A DNA stretch of 64,000 nucleotides from Nitrososphaerota archaeon (GCA_021325615.1 JAJPGU010000010.1:62001-126000), one strand, 5' to 3'; positions 26,420-35,267 are shown, counted from the first letter of the stretch. Numbers and translations are program-made. Notes: generated from the letters alone by a model not told the origin.

Positions 26420-26956
26420 TCATTTCATTCTGGAGGGAAGACTTATTGTTCTTCCAGCCACCATGAAATTCCCTCGTCCAAAATGATGTATGGTGCTTGG
26501 GTATGTTCTATGCGGAGCCGCCCAAGCCTTGACCACCTCTAGGATGAAGATGTTGTATTTTTCTACCATTGTGGTGTCTATCACCTTGCACTCTAGGCTT
26601 GCATAACACTCGTCAATCAGCGGAGCCTTCACCTCTGAGGCAGGAACGGGGGTGAGGCAGAATTTCTTGAACTTGTCGGTCTTGCTTCCGGAGGTGTTCC
26701 CGCATCCAACGACCTTTCTTGCCATGTTGACGGTGGGAATGTTGATTACGCATTCCCTTGTCCTTCTCAGCGTTTCGAAGGTATAGTCGCGGTTTGAGAT
26801 AACGCAGGCAACAATGGGGGGCTCAAAATCCACCATCATGTGCCATGACATCGTCATCACGTTTGCCCCTTTCAGCCCCGCCGTCGTGAGCATTACAACC
26901 GGTCCGGGCTCGAGGAGGCGGTAGACCCGAGATAGTGGCAGGTTTCTTTTTTTCAT
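26420..26956 (-). CDS. Flavin reductase-like FMN-binding protein
   Basis: 178 residues, FMN-binding split barrel of the flavoredoxin/flavin reductase family. Diagnostic are VMLTTAGLKGANVMTMSWHM (about 21-40) and the strand IVACVISNRDYTFETLRRT, then ECVINIP. It likely binds FMN and transfers electrons from NAD(P)H or a partner; the substrate is not evident. Stand-alone gene with the start MKKRNLPLSRVYRLL. Confidence 0.85.
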   Translation of the reverse strand: MKKRNLPLSRVYRLLEPGPVVMLTTAGLKGANVMTMSWHMMVDFEPPIVACVISNRDYTFETLRRTRECVINIPTVNMARKVVGCGNTSGSKTDKFKKFCLTPVPASEVKAPLIDECYASLECKVIDTTMVEKYNIFILEVVKAWAAPHRTYPSTIHHFGRGNFMVAGRTISLPSRMK

Positions 26957-27035
26957 GGGGGTGTTTGCCTAACGGGTAGCTTGTTCTCTACGGGCTTTTA
27001 AGGCTAGTCGTAGTCTGCCAAGAACCAGCGGTGAT

Positions 27036-28136
27036 TTAGACATCCAGGGGTTTGCCAGACCCGGAAAATGCTAGTCTTGCAAGATACAGTATCACAATTC
27101 CAATCAGCAAGGGAGGGGCAGCAAATGAAAATTCTGGAACGGGCATCGAAAGGCGCAGGCTAGACACGGTGTCCGAATTGTGTATGGTCGTGAACACCTC
27201 GTCATCTTGAGGATCATAAACTGCCCCAAACGGGATCTTGCCAATATCCGCTGTCTCGACCACCATGTTTGACTTGTCTGAGATCACTGAAATAGTGTCA
27301 GAATTGTATCTTGTCACAAGCATCTCGCCTGCGGGGCCTGGTGCAATGTAGTAGGGATTGTTTCCAACCTGGATTGCGGCAACCGTCTTGCCCGTGCTGG
27401 CCGAGATGGCCGATACTGAGGAATTTGTCCCGGTTACAAATACCTCGTCCATCACCGGGTCATAGGCAATCCCGAAGGGATACCCGCCTGCCTTGAATGT
27501 GGCAACCACAGCATCAGTCTTGTCGGAGATTGCCGATATTGTAGAATCCGAGCTTGTTACAAACACCTCGTCCGTTTGGGGATCATACGCCATCTCAAAG
27601 GGAATCCCCCTGACTTGGACTGAGGCAATTACCATGTCAGTACTATCTGATATCACTGATACCGTTCCTGACTTTTCGTTGGCAACAAACACCTCCCCCC
27701 TCCTAGAGTCGTATGCTATGCCATGTGGTCCTGACCCGACGGAAACCGTATCTATGACAGTGTTGTTCTGGTCGGATATCACCGAGACGGAGTCGGAAAG
27801 AAGGTTTGCGACAAATAGTTCTCCTTTTCCCTGATCATATGCAATGCCATGGGGAGCCGTACCCACCGCTATTGTGCCCAAGACCGTGTCATTGTTAACG
27901 GATATGACTGAGACGGTGTTGGACTCTGCGTTTGTAACAAACACCTCTCCCTTTCCCAAGTCATAGGCTATGCCGTAGGGGATTTTTCCGACCGTGGTCG
28001 ATGAAGCCTCGGGTTCTGCGTTCGCGACGGGGATGAAAAGAGGGAATAACATTAAGAGAAACAACGCCAACTCCATTTTTTTTGGGTTAGCAAAGTTGGA
28101 CATCTCGCCTAAGCTGCCTGCTTTCCCTGCAACCAT
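27036..28136 (-). CDS. Exported seven-bladed YVTN beta-propeller with PEF-type C-terminus
   Basis: 366 residues. Signal peptide (LALFLLMLFPLFIPVANA), then seven repeats of about 42 residues in the YVTN pattern (PxGIAYDxxxGEVFVTN...VSVIS), enough for one complete propeller. It ends in MPVPEFSFAAPPLL, a hydrophobic stretch and a few polar residues. This looks like the archaeal PEF-CTERM sorting signal, in which the C-terminus is processed and the protein attached to the cell surface. Start ATG 28136 overlaps the stop of the upstream small membrane gene (TAATG). A start at a later Met is possible. Confidence 0.82.
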   Translation of the reverse strand: MVAGKAGSLGEMSNFANPKKMELALFLLMLFPLFIPVANAEPEASSTTVGKIPYGIAYDLGKGEVFVTNAESNTVSVISVNNDTVLGTIAVGTAPHGIAYDQGKGELFVANLLSDSVSVISDQNNTVIDTVSVGSGPHGIAYDSRRGEVFVANEKSGTVSVISDSTDMVIASVQVRGIPFEMAYDPQTDEVFVTSSDSTISAISDKTDAVVATFKAGGYPFGIAYDPVMDEVFVTGTNSSVSAISASTGKTVAAIQVGNNPYYIAPGPAGEMLVTRYNSDTISVISDKSNMVVETADIGKIPFGAVYDPQDDEVFTTIHNSDTVSSLRLSMPVPEFSFAAPPLLIGIVILYLARLAFSGSGKPLDV

Positions 28137-28363
28137 TACCTTCGATTGGGTTTTCGTTTTGGCTCGGCAGGGGGCGTCTTTTTTTTGTCAAGATACCTGA
28201 CTGCAAATCCTGCAATGAAAAGCACCCAGCCAAAGATGACCACGGTACCCATAAAGCCCTTCAAACTTTGAAACTCTGGGGAGCCTGACATCGTAGAGGA
28301 GATTATCCAGTTTGCAACCTGCATGGAAAGTCCGGCTATCATAATTATTGTGCCGCGCTGCAT
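28136..28363 (-). CDS. Small two-helix membrane protein
   Basis: 75 residues with membrane helices at about 7-22 and 38-60 and a basic tail (KKKTPPAEPKRKPNRR), implying the C-terminus is cytoplasmic. It is coupled to the YVTN propeller gene by a TAATG overlap and may serve that protein, for example in anchoring. No family recognised. Confidence 0.6.
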   Translation of the reverse strand: MQRGTIIMIAGLSMQVANWIISSTMSGSPEFQSLKGFMGTVVIFGWVLFIAGFAVRYLDKKKTPPAEPKRKPNRR

Positions 28364-28384
28364 GCCGTCCTATGTTTGTGTTGA

Positions 28385-28556
28385 CCTTAAAGGTTGTCCT
28401 TCCCTGAATTATGACCTCGTCAAAGGGACATGCACTTGCTGGCAACTCTAGAACTTCTTTTTTGTCTGAAAAGGGATCAATTCCCTGAGAGAATACTAGC
28501 CTTGAGTTTTGTACTTTGATTGAGAGCCCCTCAACCTGAAGAAATAGGGATTTCAA
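28385..28556 (-). pseudogene. Possible Cas1-like N-terminal remnant
   Basis: From TTG 28556 the frame reads MKSLFLQVEGLSIKVQNS, then RLVFSQ and LPASACPFDEVIIQGRTTF. This has the layout of the Cas1 N-terminal beta domain: two opening strands, a variable turn, then a strand ending in a II-x-G step. About 57 residues fit; then similarity stops and the frame runs under the next membrane-protein gene. No Cas1 catalytic domain, cas2 or CRISPR repeats are nearby. If correct, it is a dead fragment of a cas1 or casposase gene. The identification rests on pattern only. Confidence 0.35.
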
Positions 28557-28572
28557 TTCTTACCTTTTAGAG

Positions 28573-28995
28573 TCATTCTGGCCCCGCCATCATAGTTCCA
28601 TTTAGTGCATCAACGAAAAACAACTTTTCATGAAAAGAATTTCGCATTGACAGTCCTTTGATATCTATTTGCCAGTACAGTTGATTATCGCTAACATCAG
28701 GAGTTGAAAGAGGTACTACTTGAGGATATATTCCAGCAGACAAAGTTATGGGATCTATAACAAAGGCATTGTGAGTATACAAATGAGCTTGTAATAGTTC
28801 AGCCTCAGTCGTCTCGTTAGCAAGTTCTTGCGGTGAAAAATGGGCATAGTTGAAAACTATAGCAATGGCCCGCTCTTTAGAAATTATGTGAGGGTGGAGA
28901 TTTCGTTGGGATGTGAAATAATTATGGCCAATTAATAGCGCAAAAATTATTCCTATTGAGAAAAGTCCAATGGTTAGTACCGTTATCTTCTTCAC
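28573..28995 (-). CDS. Membrane-anchored PepSY-like protein
   Basis: 140 residues. N-terminal membrane helix (ITVLTIGLFSIGIIFALLIG), then an extracellular part with ISKERAIAIVFNYAHF and, at the end, LYWQIDIKG with KLFFVDALNGTMMAG. The latter resembles PepSY-type domains (YW-x-VD ... VDAxTGxV). PepSY domains may inhibit peptidases or bind surface ligands. The local sequence is AT-richer than the neighbours, as is the Cas1-like fragment beside it, hinting at acquired DNA. Confidence 0.6.
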   Translation of the reverse strand: MKKITVLTIGLFSIGIIFALLIGHNYFTSQRNLHPHIISKERAIAIVFNYAHFSPQELANETTEAELLQAHLYTHNAFVIDPITLSAGIYPQVVPLSTPDVSDNQLYWQIDIKGLSMRNSFHEKLFFVDALNGTMMAGPE

Positions 28996-29074
28996 AAGAT
29001 CTTACTTGATATTATTAATCTAAAGGTTTACGAGAAGCGTCAGATTTTCATGCCTATTTTGGGACGTTCTATTT

Positions 29075-30598
29075 TTACTGTGGCTCTATTGTGGCAGGGG
29101 GCTTGCTTGATATGACATAGCTGACCCAGGCCACGTCCTCAACCTCATTGGTTATCCTATTGCTCATCTTCTCTAGTATGTCGCTAGGCACCCTTGTCCA
29201 GTCTGCAGTCATGGCATCGATAGAGTCTACTATCCTTACGAGAACGACATGACCGTACTTGCGCTCATCGCCGACCACTCCAACTGCCCTGTCGTCCCCT
29301 ACTGCAGCAAACGCCTGCCATACCTTGTCATACCATCCTGCCGCTGCCAGCTCATCCTCGACTATCTTGCTTGCCTCCTTGCATACCTGCAGCTTCGCCC
29401 TTGTCACCTCTCCCATTATCCTGACCGCAAGGCCAGGGCCGGGAAACGGGTGACGGAAGAGAAGCTTGTCTGGGACTCCTAGGATCTTGCCCACTTTTCT
29501 AACCTCGTCCTTGTAGAGGAACCTGAGGGGTTCGAGCACCTTGAGGTTGAGCCAGTCGGGTAGTCCGCCTACGTTGTGGTGGGTCTTGATGACTGCCGCG
29601 GGCCCCTTTGAAACGCCGCTCTCGATGACATCCGGGTAAAGCGTTCCCTGTGCAAGCCACTTGAACGGGCCGTTTTTTTCGGCAAACTCTGTGAAAACCT
29701 TGACGAATTCTTCCCCAACTATCTTTCGTTTTTTCTCGGGGTCGTTGACTCCCTTGAGCCTTTCAAGAAACCTCTCCTTTGCGTTTATCGCCGTAAAATC
29801 CATCCCGAAATTATTCGTAAACATTTCCTCCACCTCGCGTTCCTCGTCAAGTCGCAGTAGCCCGTTGTCTACGAATACGCACTTGAGCCTTCTTCCTATG
29901 GCCTTGGAGATTAGCAGTGCGGCGACGGTGGAATCCACCCCGCCGCTGATGCCGCATAGGACGTTTCCATCAATCTTGGAAAGCTGTGAAACTGTATCAT
30001 CGACAAAGTTCTCAAGGGTCCAGTCCTGCTTGGCCTTGCATATGTTCAGGACAAAGTTCTTGAGTACCTGTATTCCGTTTTCTGTGTGTACCACCTCCGG
30101 GTGGAACTGTATCCCATAGATGAGCCTCTGCCTGTTCGCAATCGCGGCCGCAAAGGAACTATCCGTATGTCCTATTACCTCAAACCCCTTCGGGAGGCTA
30201 TCTGCCGCATCGCCGTGAGACATCCAAGCCCTTGTAGAAGTGCCCATGCCCGAAAGCAGGTCGGACCCATTGTCTATCCTCAGGGTGGACGAGCCATATT
30301 CCTTGTGTGCGCGCCTGACCTTCCCCCCAAAATTATTTACGATTAGCTGGTGCCCGTAGCATATCCCGAGCACCGGCAACCCCATCTCAAAAATCTTGGG
30401 TGATGGCTGGGGCGAGTCCTTGTTGTATACGCTGGCTGGCCCCCCCGAAAAAACAATGCCTTTTGGTTCCATCTTCCTGAGCTCTTCGGGCGAGATGTCA
30501 AAAGGGACAAGCTCGGCATATACTGAAAACTCCCTTATCCTCCTGCATATGAGGTGGCTATACTGCGACCCAAAGTCTAAAACAATTATCTTGTCCAT
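29075..30598 (-). CDS. guaA: GMP synthase (glutamine-hydrolysing), single-chain
   Basis: 507 residues with both parts fused: an N-terminal class I glutaminase (SGGPASVY near 51-58, nucleophile C80 in GICYGHQL, FHPEVVH near 166) and a C-terminal ATP-pyrophosphatase (SGGVDST near 219) with dimer domain ending in EPQ. Many archaea split these into two proteins, so the fused form is worth noting. It aminates XMP to GMP in the cytosol; GuaB, the preceding step, is at 33.8 kb. It starts 4 nt after the upstream coiled-coil gene. Confidence 0.96.
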   Translation of the reverse strand: MDKIIVLDFGSQYSHLICRRIREFSVYAELVPFDISPEELRKMEPKGIVFSGGPASVYNKDSPQPSPKIFEMGLPVLGICYGHQLIVNNFGGKVRRAHKEYGSSTLRIDNGSDLLSGMGTSTRAWMSHGDAADSLPKGFEVIGHTDSSFAAAIANRQRLIYGIQFHPEVVHTENGIQVLKNFVLNICKAKQDWTLENFVDDTVSQLSKIDGNVLCGISGGVDSTVAALLISKAIGRRLKCVFVDNGLLRLDEEREVEEMFTNNFGMDFTAINAKERFLERLKGVNDPEKKRKIVGEEFVKVFTEFAEKNGPFKWLAQGTLYPDVIESGVSKGPAAVIKTHHNVGGLPDWLNLKVLEPLRFLYKDEVRKVGKILGVPDKLLFRHPFPGPGLAVRIMGEVTRAKLQVCKEASKIVEDELAAAGWYDKVWQAFAAVGDDRAVGVVGDERKYGHVVLVRIVDSIDAMTADWTRVPSDILEKMSNRITNEVEDVAWVSYVISSKPPATIEPQ

Positions 30599-30602
30599 CT
30601 GT

Positions 30603-31175
30603 TCACTTTCTCGAGTTTTCCATCATGCGCGCAAAGGACCAGGTCGCGGTATTGATTATTTCGTTCACCCTCTCCTTTTGCCTGTAGTTCCTGATTAGTA
30701 TCTCCCTTATCCTGCCGCCGTCCTTGTTTACCATGCAGCTTATTGCAGAGTTTGGCGGGATCTTGCCGCTCTTGATGTCCGTCCCGTCCTGGCTCTCCAT
30801 GGCACCTATTATGCGTCCTAGAAAGAAGGACTTGAACGGCTGCATCTCTATGTCAAGCTGGATCCCCTCTGCGGGGATTATCACAAGCTCGTTCTCTGTT
30901 ATGTGGGCATTAGCTATAACCTGGTTATCGGGAGTCTTCATCGGGATTACCGTTGCAGGGTCCTGCATGGCTGGCTGCTGGATCTTGCTTGCTTGGGCTG
31001 GCGACGACGCAAGGTGAGATGCCTTGCTGAAGCTTGATTGCTTGACAAGAGAGTCGAGAATCCTGAGATTCTGGGTAAGCCTTTCAACCTCCCTCTGCCG
31101 CTTTTCGATCTCTTCGGCGATCCACTCGCGCAGCTCTAGGATGTCGCGAATTTCCTCTTCCGAATGAAAGTCCAT
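30603..31175 (-). CDS. Conserved thaumarchaeal coiled-coil protein
   Basis: 190 residues from ATG 31175. The N-terminus is a coiled coil (EIEKRQREVERLTQNLRILD near 20-42), followed by a Gln/Pro-rich linker and a C-terminal alpha/beta domain (ELVIIPAEGIQLDIEMQPFK to WSFARMMENS). A longer frame reaches 31256, but a strong TATA box (31199-31212) lies about 25-35 bp upstream of ATG 31175 and inside that extension, so the shorter form is preferred. It precedes guaA with a 4-nt gap. Function unknown. Confidence 0.72.
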   Translation of the reverse strand: MDFHSEEEIRDILELREWIAEEIEKRQREVERLTQNLRILDSLVKQSSFSKASHLASSPAQASKIQQPAMQDPATVIPMKTPDNQVIANAHITENELVIIPAEGIQLDIEMQPFKSFFLGRIIGAMESQDGTDIKSGKIPPNSAISCMVNKDGGRIREILIRNYRQKERVNEIINTATWSFARMMENSRK

Positions 31176-31198
31176 GTTTTTTCTACTTGCGGACGCAT

Positions 31199-31212
31199 AA
31201 TAAATATTAAAA
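31199..31212 (-). promoter_or_regulatory. TATA box for the coiled-coil gene and guaA
   Basis: TTTTAATATTTATT on the minus strand, about 25-35 bp before ATG 31175. It decides the start of that gene and probably drives the two-gene unit with guaA. Confidence 0.5.
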
Positions 31213-31289
31213 AAACCAGTTGTTGATCCGAGCATCGCGTTTGTTACAGGCTCCAAGGCATGTGGAACGCGAGTCCTGCCGCCGCCCCT

Positions 31290-32105
31290 CTAGTGGCTGC
31301 CTGCAAATTCGGAAAGCGTGCTCTGGTCCCTGTCCTTCCACGTAACATGTTCAAGCCCGAGGCACGCCCGCATCTTGTTTGCCGTGACTGGCGCAAATCC
31401 CTCAAAGTGGTTGTTTGCCATCACTATTGCAAGCGAGACTCCCTTGCCCGCTTCTGCCAGCCTCTCTGCCCATTTCTGTACGAGGGCAGTCCTGTCTAGG
31501 TGCATCCGGCCAAACTGGCTTTCTGGGATGGACCTGTCCCCGATCAGCCTCAGGTAGACAAAGTCTGCCGTCACGGGCGCGGGGTTTGCAACCCCGTCCA
31601 CCTCGTTCCACACAAGGGACATGTTTCTTTCCGAGAGAAACCTGTACGAGTCTTCGCCAAACCATGACGGGTGCCTTCCCTCTACCGCATACCTGAATGT
31701 TTCCGGCAGGTGGCCTGACATCTTTTCAAGTTGCACCCTTGCCTCTGGGAATGAAAGAGATGGGGGAAGCTGGATGACTAGGATTTTCATCTTTTGACCC
31801 AGCGGCCTGATGGCGTTGAGGAACTGATCAAGGTACGGGCCCGGCCTGAGCCTGTTCTCATGCGTTATGACCCGGGGGAACTTGGCAGTGAAGACAAAAC
31901 CGTCAGGCGTGTCGGCATGCCATTTGGCTGCCATGGACTGGGTGGGGATCCTGTAAAATGTCGAATTGATCTCGGTGATGTCAAAGGACTTTGCGTAATG
32001 CTTGAGGTAGTCTTTTGGATCCATGGTGGCAGGATAGAAGGGGCCATTCCAACCGCCGAAGCTCCAGCCGGTGCATCCAACTCTTACCTCCAACAACCTC
32101 CACAC
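31290..32105 (-). CDS. DUF72 (YecE) family protein
   Basis: 271 residues, TIM-barrel-like DUF72 family: VRVGCTGWSFGGWNGPFYP near 8-26, ITEINSTFYRIPTQ near 43-56, YAVEGRHPSWF near 139-149 and FVYLRLIGDR. Members occur in all domains; no reaction is established to my knowledge. Codon 7 (VRVGCTGW) may lie closer to the real start than the ORF's first codon. It is a single gene between guaA and the pterin genes. Confidence 0.88.
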   Translation of the reverse strand: MWRLLEVRVGCTGWSFGGWNGPFYPATMDPKDYLKHYAKSFDITEINSTFYRIPTQSMAAKWHADTPDGFVFTAKFPRVITHENRLRPGPYLDQFLNAIRPLGQKMKILVIQLPPSLSFPEARVQLEKMSGHLPETFRYAVEGRHPSWFGEDSYRFLSERNMSLVWNEVDGVANPAPVTADFVYLRLIGDRSIPESQFGRMHLDRTALVQKWAERLAEAGKGVSLAIVMANNHFEGFAPVTANKMRACLGLEHVTWKDRDQSTLSEFAGSH

Positions 32106-32137
32106 TGCCTATGGAAATAATAAGAATGGCAAGGCGC

Positions 32138-32896
32138 TTACCTGCGCGCCTCCATTCCCACCGGGACCAGCCCTTCAAGGTCCTCGTAGCGTATCTTCTC
32201 AAACCCCTCTAGCGGAACCGAGGTTGTATAGAACCGCGCGCCTCCACGCGAGGCCAGCCACTCCAGCAGTGACTTGGCCCTGGCAAGTTTTGCGACCTTG
32301 ATCTTCCTGTCATACCTCCCCTCCTTTGAGTATCTGCCGATTTTTTTTCCGAAATCCATTCCGAAGAGTACGATGTTTTCTGCCCCGAAATACCTTGCAA
32401 GAAAGACGCACCTGTCGCCGTCGGTAAAGCCCCCGAAGTTCCGTATCTTGCCAAACGGCTTGCCCTCGGTGGTACCGATGCAGTTCCTGAAAAGTAGCGC
32501 TGCCGGAAGAATGCCCATGTTGTCGGCATGGGAATGCACCACCATCAGGGCGCCCATCATGGAGGCCTTTCTAAGGGCCTCGAGGTTCCCGTCAAGGTCT
32601 GTGACCACAATATCGGGTTTTATGCCGCCTTCTAGCAGGGCCTTGGCGGCGCCGTCTGCCACAATCTTTGTAACGCCCCTGAACCGGCGCAGTAATCCAA
32701 TCGATCCTGGCAGTGAGGGTCCTGCCCCAATCACAAATACGGTCCTTCCCTCAATTTTTTGTTGGAGGCTGTGCAGCGGCTCCTTTGAGGGAAGGAGCGA
32801 GTTTAACAGCCTTGCAGCGTCTTCATCGCCCTTTCTGCTAAAACCAAAGTCTCGCAGTATCTCGCCATATTTGCGGTCCCACCCGTCCAATCTCAT
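32138..32896 (-). CDS. mptE: 6-hydroxymethyl-7,8-dihydropterin pyrophosphokinase, MptE type
   Basis: 252 residues from ATG 32896 (MRLDGWDRKYGEIL). Motifs are VFVIGAGPSLPGS, IVVTDLDGNLEAL and VVHSHADNMG, as in the archaeal MptE/DUF115 family, which replaces FolK and adds pyrophosphate to the pterin. The frame is open further upstream but would overlap the divergent folP gene; a TATA-like GTTTAATC about 25 bp before ATG 32896 supports the short start. Divergent dihydropteroate synthase uses its product, making a coherent methanopterin/folate pair. Confidence 0.85.
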   Translation of the reverse strand: MRLDGWDRKYGEILRDFGFSRKGDEDAARLLNSLLPSKEPLHSLQQKIEGRTVFVIGAGPSLPGSIGLLRRFRGVTKIVADGAAKALLEGGIKPDIVVTDLDGNLEALRKASMMGALMVVHSHADNMGILPAALLFRNCIGTTEGKPFGKIRNFGGFTDGDRCVFLARYFGAENIVLFGMDFGKKIGRYSKEGRYDRKIKVAKLARAKSLLEWLASRGGARFYTTSVPLEGFEKIRYEDLEGLVPVGMEARR

Positions 32897-32930
32897 AGGT
32901 CTAAATGGGATTGACCTGTGATTAAACCAT

Positions 32931-33797
32931 ATGAGCAGGCTCGGGCCCGTGCGCGTCGGGGGTTCAAATCCCGCAAGAATTATGGGCATAATCAACGCAA
33001 GCCCGGAATCCTTCTACAAAAAGTCTGTTCATACGGAACGCGGCGATCTTGCAAGGGTGGCAAAGGCGATGGAGGAGGACGGCGCAGACATTATCGATGT
33101 AGGGGGGATGTCCACTGCCCCGTATCTCAGGACGCTTGTACCGGAAACGAAGGAGATTGAGCGCGTCACGAAGGCAATATCTGCTGTACGGAGGGCCACC
33201 AACCTTCCAGTCTCTGTTGACACGTGTAGGGCGGGCGTTGCAAGGGCTGCGCTCGAACATGGCGCCGAGATAATCAATGATGTCACAGGTCTCCAGTTTG
33301 ACGATGGCATGCAAAAAGTGCTTGGCGAATACCTTCCCTCGGTCGTGGTTTGTGCATACAGCAGATCCCGGGTGTCTGGAAACCATGCGGCCGCGGCAAG
33401 GAAACTCCTCCGGCAAAGCATCTCTATTGCCAGGAAATCAGGGATACCAAAGGACAGGATAGCGGTGGATCCCGCAATTGGTTTTTTCAGGAAAAAGGCG
33501 GAGGGAATATTTTCCACACGAATTAGGTCCGACTGGCTCCAGCGTGATGTTGACATCTTGCGAAACCTGGAGGAGATAAAGATCGGTTATCCAATCCTTG
33601 TCTCCGTCTCAAGAAAATCTTTCATTGGAAAAATTCTCGGCGAAGAAGATCCAGACAGGAGGCTCGCAGGCTCGCTTGCGGCAGAAACATTTGCGGTATT
33701 GAACGGTGCAGACATAATTCGGACCCACAACGTCAGGGCAACTGCAGATGTTGTAAAAATTGCACAGAAGCTCCAAAGCCCCAAGAAAGGCTTATAA
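32931..33797 (+). CDS. folP: Dihydropteroate synthase-like pterin-binding enzyme
   Basis: 288 residues with the pterin-binding TIM barrel: RIMGIINASPESFYKKS (17-33), DIIDVGGMSTAP (54-65), SVDTCRAGVARAALEHGAEI and INDVTGL. Classic DHPS enzymes join a pterin to p-aminobenzoate; archaeal relatives may act in methanopterin synthesis. A TATA-like TCTAAATGG at 32898-32906 supports ATG 32931; a GTG at codon 7 is an alternative start. Its end runs directly into the guaB promoter region. Confidence 0.88.
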   Translation: MSRLGPVRVGGSNPARIMGIINASPESFYKKSVHTERGDLARVAKAMEEDGADIIDVGGMSTAPYLRTLVPETKEIERVTKAISAVRRATNLPVSVDTCRAGVARAALEHGAEIINDVTGLQFDDGMQKVLGEYLPSVVVCAYSRSRVSGNHAAAARKLLRQSISIARKSGIPKDRIAVDPAIGFFRKKAEGIFSTRIRSDWLQRDVDILRNLEEIKIGYPILVSVSRKSFIGKILGEEDPDRRLAGSLAAETFAVLNGADIIRTHNVRATADVVKIAQKLQSPKKGL

Positions 33798-33827
33798 CAG
33801 ATTGCAAATCTAATCAAGAAGGTTTCA

Positions 33828-35267
33828 TTGGATATCAGGGAAGGACTAACTTTCGACGACGTGCTCCTTGTTCCCAAACGCTCCAACATTGTTACTAGAT
33901 CTCAAACCAACCTGCAGACAAAACTTTCACGAAACATTACTCTTAACATACCGGTCATAAGTGCCAACATGGATACCGTCACAGAATCTGCCATGGCAGT
34001 TGCCATGGCACGCGAGGGAGGCATTGGAATAATCCACAGGTTTCTTACCATTTCCGAACAGGTAACAGAGGTGCTCAAAGTCAAGCGATCCGGAAGCATC
34101 CTAATAGAGAACCCCTACACAATTGGCCCGAACCAGACCATCCGAGAGGCGCTCGACAACATGCGCGAGAAGGGAGTTTCGGGGCTGCTTGTGACTGACG
34201 CAACTGGCAAGCTCGTGGGCATACTTACAAGAAGGGACATCGTGATGCTCGAGCCTGCTGACGAGAAGAAACTCGTAAGCGAAGTCATGACAAGCGACGT
34301 AATCACCGCCAAGGCGGGAGTAGGCATATCTGAGGCACGAGATCTCCTGCGCGAGAACTGCATCGAGAAACTTCCCCTGCTTGACGAGCGGGGAAACGTC
34401 AAGGGGCTGATAACAAGCAAGGACATAATCAATGCGGGCAATTTTCCCTCTGCGTCAAAGGACAAGAAGGGAAGGCCTCTGGTAGGTGCCGCCGTCGGCG
34501 TAAAGGGCGACTTTATGGAAAGGACTGAGGCCCTGCTAGATGCAGGAACCGATGTCATTGTCGTCGATATCGCACACGGGCACAGCGACAACGCAATTAA
34601 CACTGTAAGGCTGATCAAAAAGGCGTTTCCTAACTGCGAACTCATCGCAGGAAACGTGGCTACAGCGCATGGCGCGGAAGACCTGATAAAGGCAGGCGTC
34701 GACGCAGTCAAGGTGGGGGTTGGATCCGGGTCCATATGCATCACGAGGGTTATCACGGGGTCCGGCGTCCCACAGCTTACCGCCGTCGTGGACTGCGCCG
34801 AGGTGGGCAAGAAGTATGACATACCGATAATCTCCGACGGGGGAGTGAGAAACTCGGGCGATGCCACCAAGGCCCTCGCTGCGGGCGCCTCGACCGTGAT
34901 GGTGGGCAGCCTGCTTGGCGGCACTGACGAGAGCCCGGGATCCTATGTGATGAAAAACGGAAAGAGGTACAAGATTTACCGCGGCATGGCCTCGTTCTAT
35001 GCGGCACTCGGGAGAAAGTCAAAGGAAACCGGAACTGCAGCCATGAGCGAGGATCTCAATGACTACGTGGCCGAGGGGGTGGAGGCGATGGTCCCATACA
35101 AGGGGACGGTGGTAGATATAGTAAAGCAGCTCACCGGGGGGATTCGCTCGGGCCTAAGCTACTGCGGCGCGAACACAATTCCTCAGATGCAGCAGAACGC
35201 GGAGTTCATAAAGATGTCAACGGCGGGGTATGCTGAAAGCCAGCCACATGACGTCGAACTTATGTGA
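33828..35267 (+). CDS. guaB: Inosine-5'-monophosphate dehydrogenase
   Basis: 479 residues from TTG 33828 (MDIREGLTFDDVLLVPKRS). Two CBS domains are inserted at about 95-210. The catalytic cysteine lies in GSGSICITRV near 300-309 and GGVRNSGDATKALAAGAS near 341. It oxidises IMP to XMP with NAD, the committed step to GMP. A TATA-like CTTATAAC about 30 bp upstream overlaps the end of folP and suggests its own leaderless mRNA. Confidence 0.95.
   Translation: MDIREGLTFDDVLLVPKRSNIVTRSQTNLQTKLSRNITLNIPVISANMDTVTESAMAVAMAREGGIGIIHRFLTISEQVTEVLKVKRSGSILIENPYTIGPNQTIREALDNMREKGVSGLLVTDATGKLVGILTRRDIVMLEPADEKKLVSEVMTSDVITAKAGVGISEARDLLRENCIEKLPLLDERGNVKGLITSKDIINAGNFPSASKDKKGRPLVGAAVGVKGDFMERTEALLDAGTDVIVVDIAHGHSDNAINTVRLIKKAFPNCELIAGNVATAHGAEDLIKAGVDAVKVGVGSGSICITRVITGSGVPQLTAVVDCAEVGKKYDIPIISDGGVRNSGDATKALAAGASTVMVGSLLGGTDESPGSYVMKNGKRYKIYRGMASFYAALGRKSKETGTAAMSEDLNDYVAEGVEAMVPYKGTVVDIVKQLTGGIRSGLSYCGANTIPQMQQNAEFIKMSTAGYAESQPHDVELM

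Noticed and set aside
28188-28384. Continuation of the Cas1-like frame across the small membrane gene
   Set aside because: After about residue 57 it no longer resembles Cas1, and the other frame encodes a clean two-helix protein coupled to the next gene.
32940-32980. A tRNA T-arm-like string (GGGGGTTCAAATCCCGC) suggesting a tRNA or attachment site
   Set aside because: No matching acceptor or anticodon arm surrounds it, and it encodes the expected N-terminus of dihydropteroate synthase (VGGSNPARIMGIIN).
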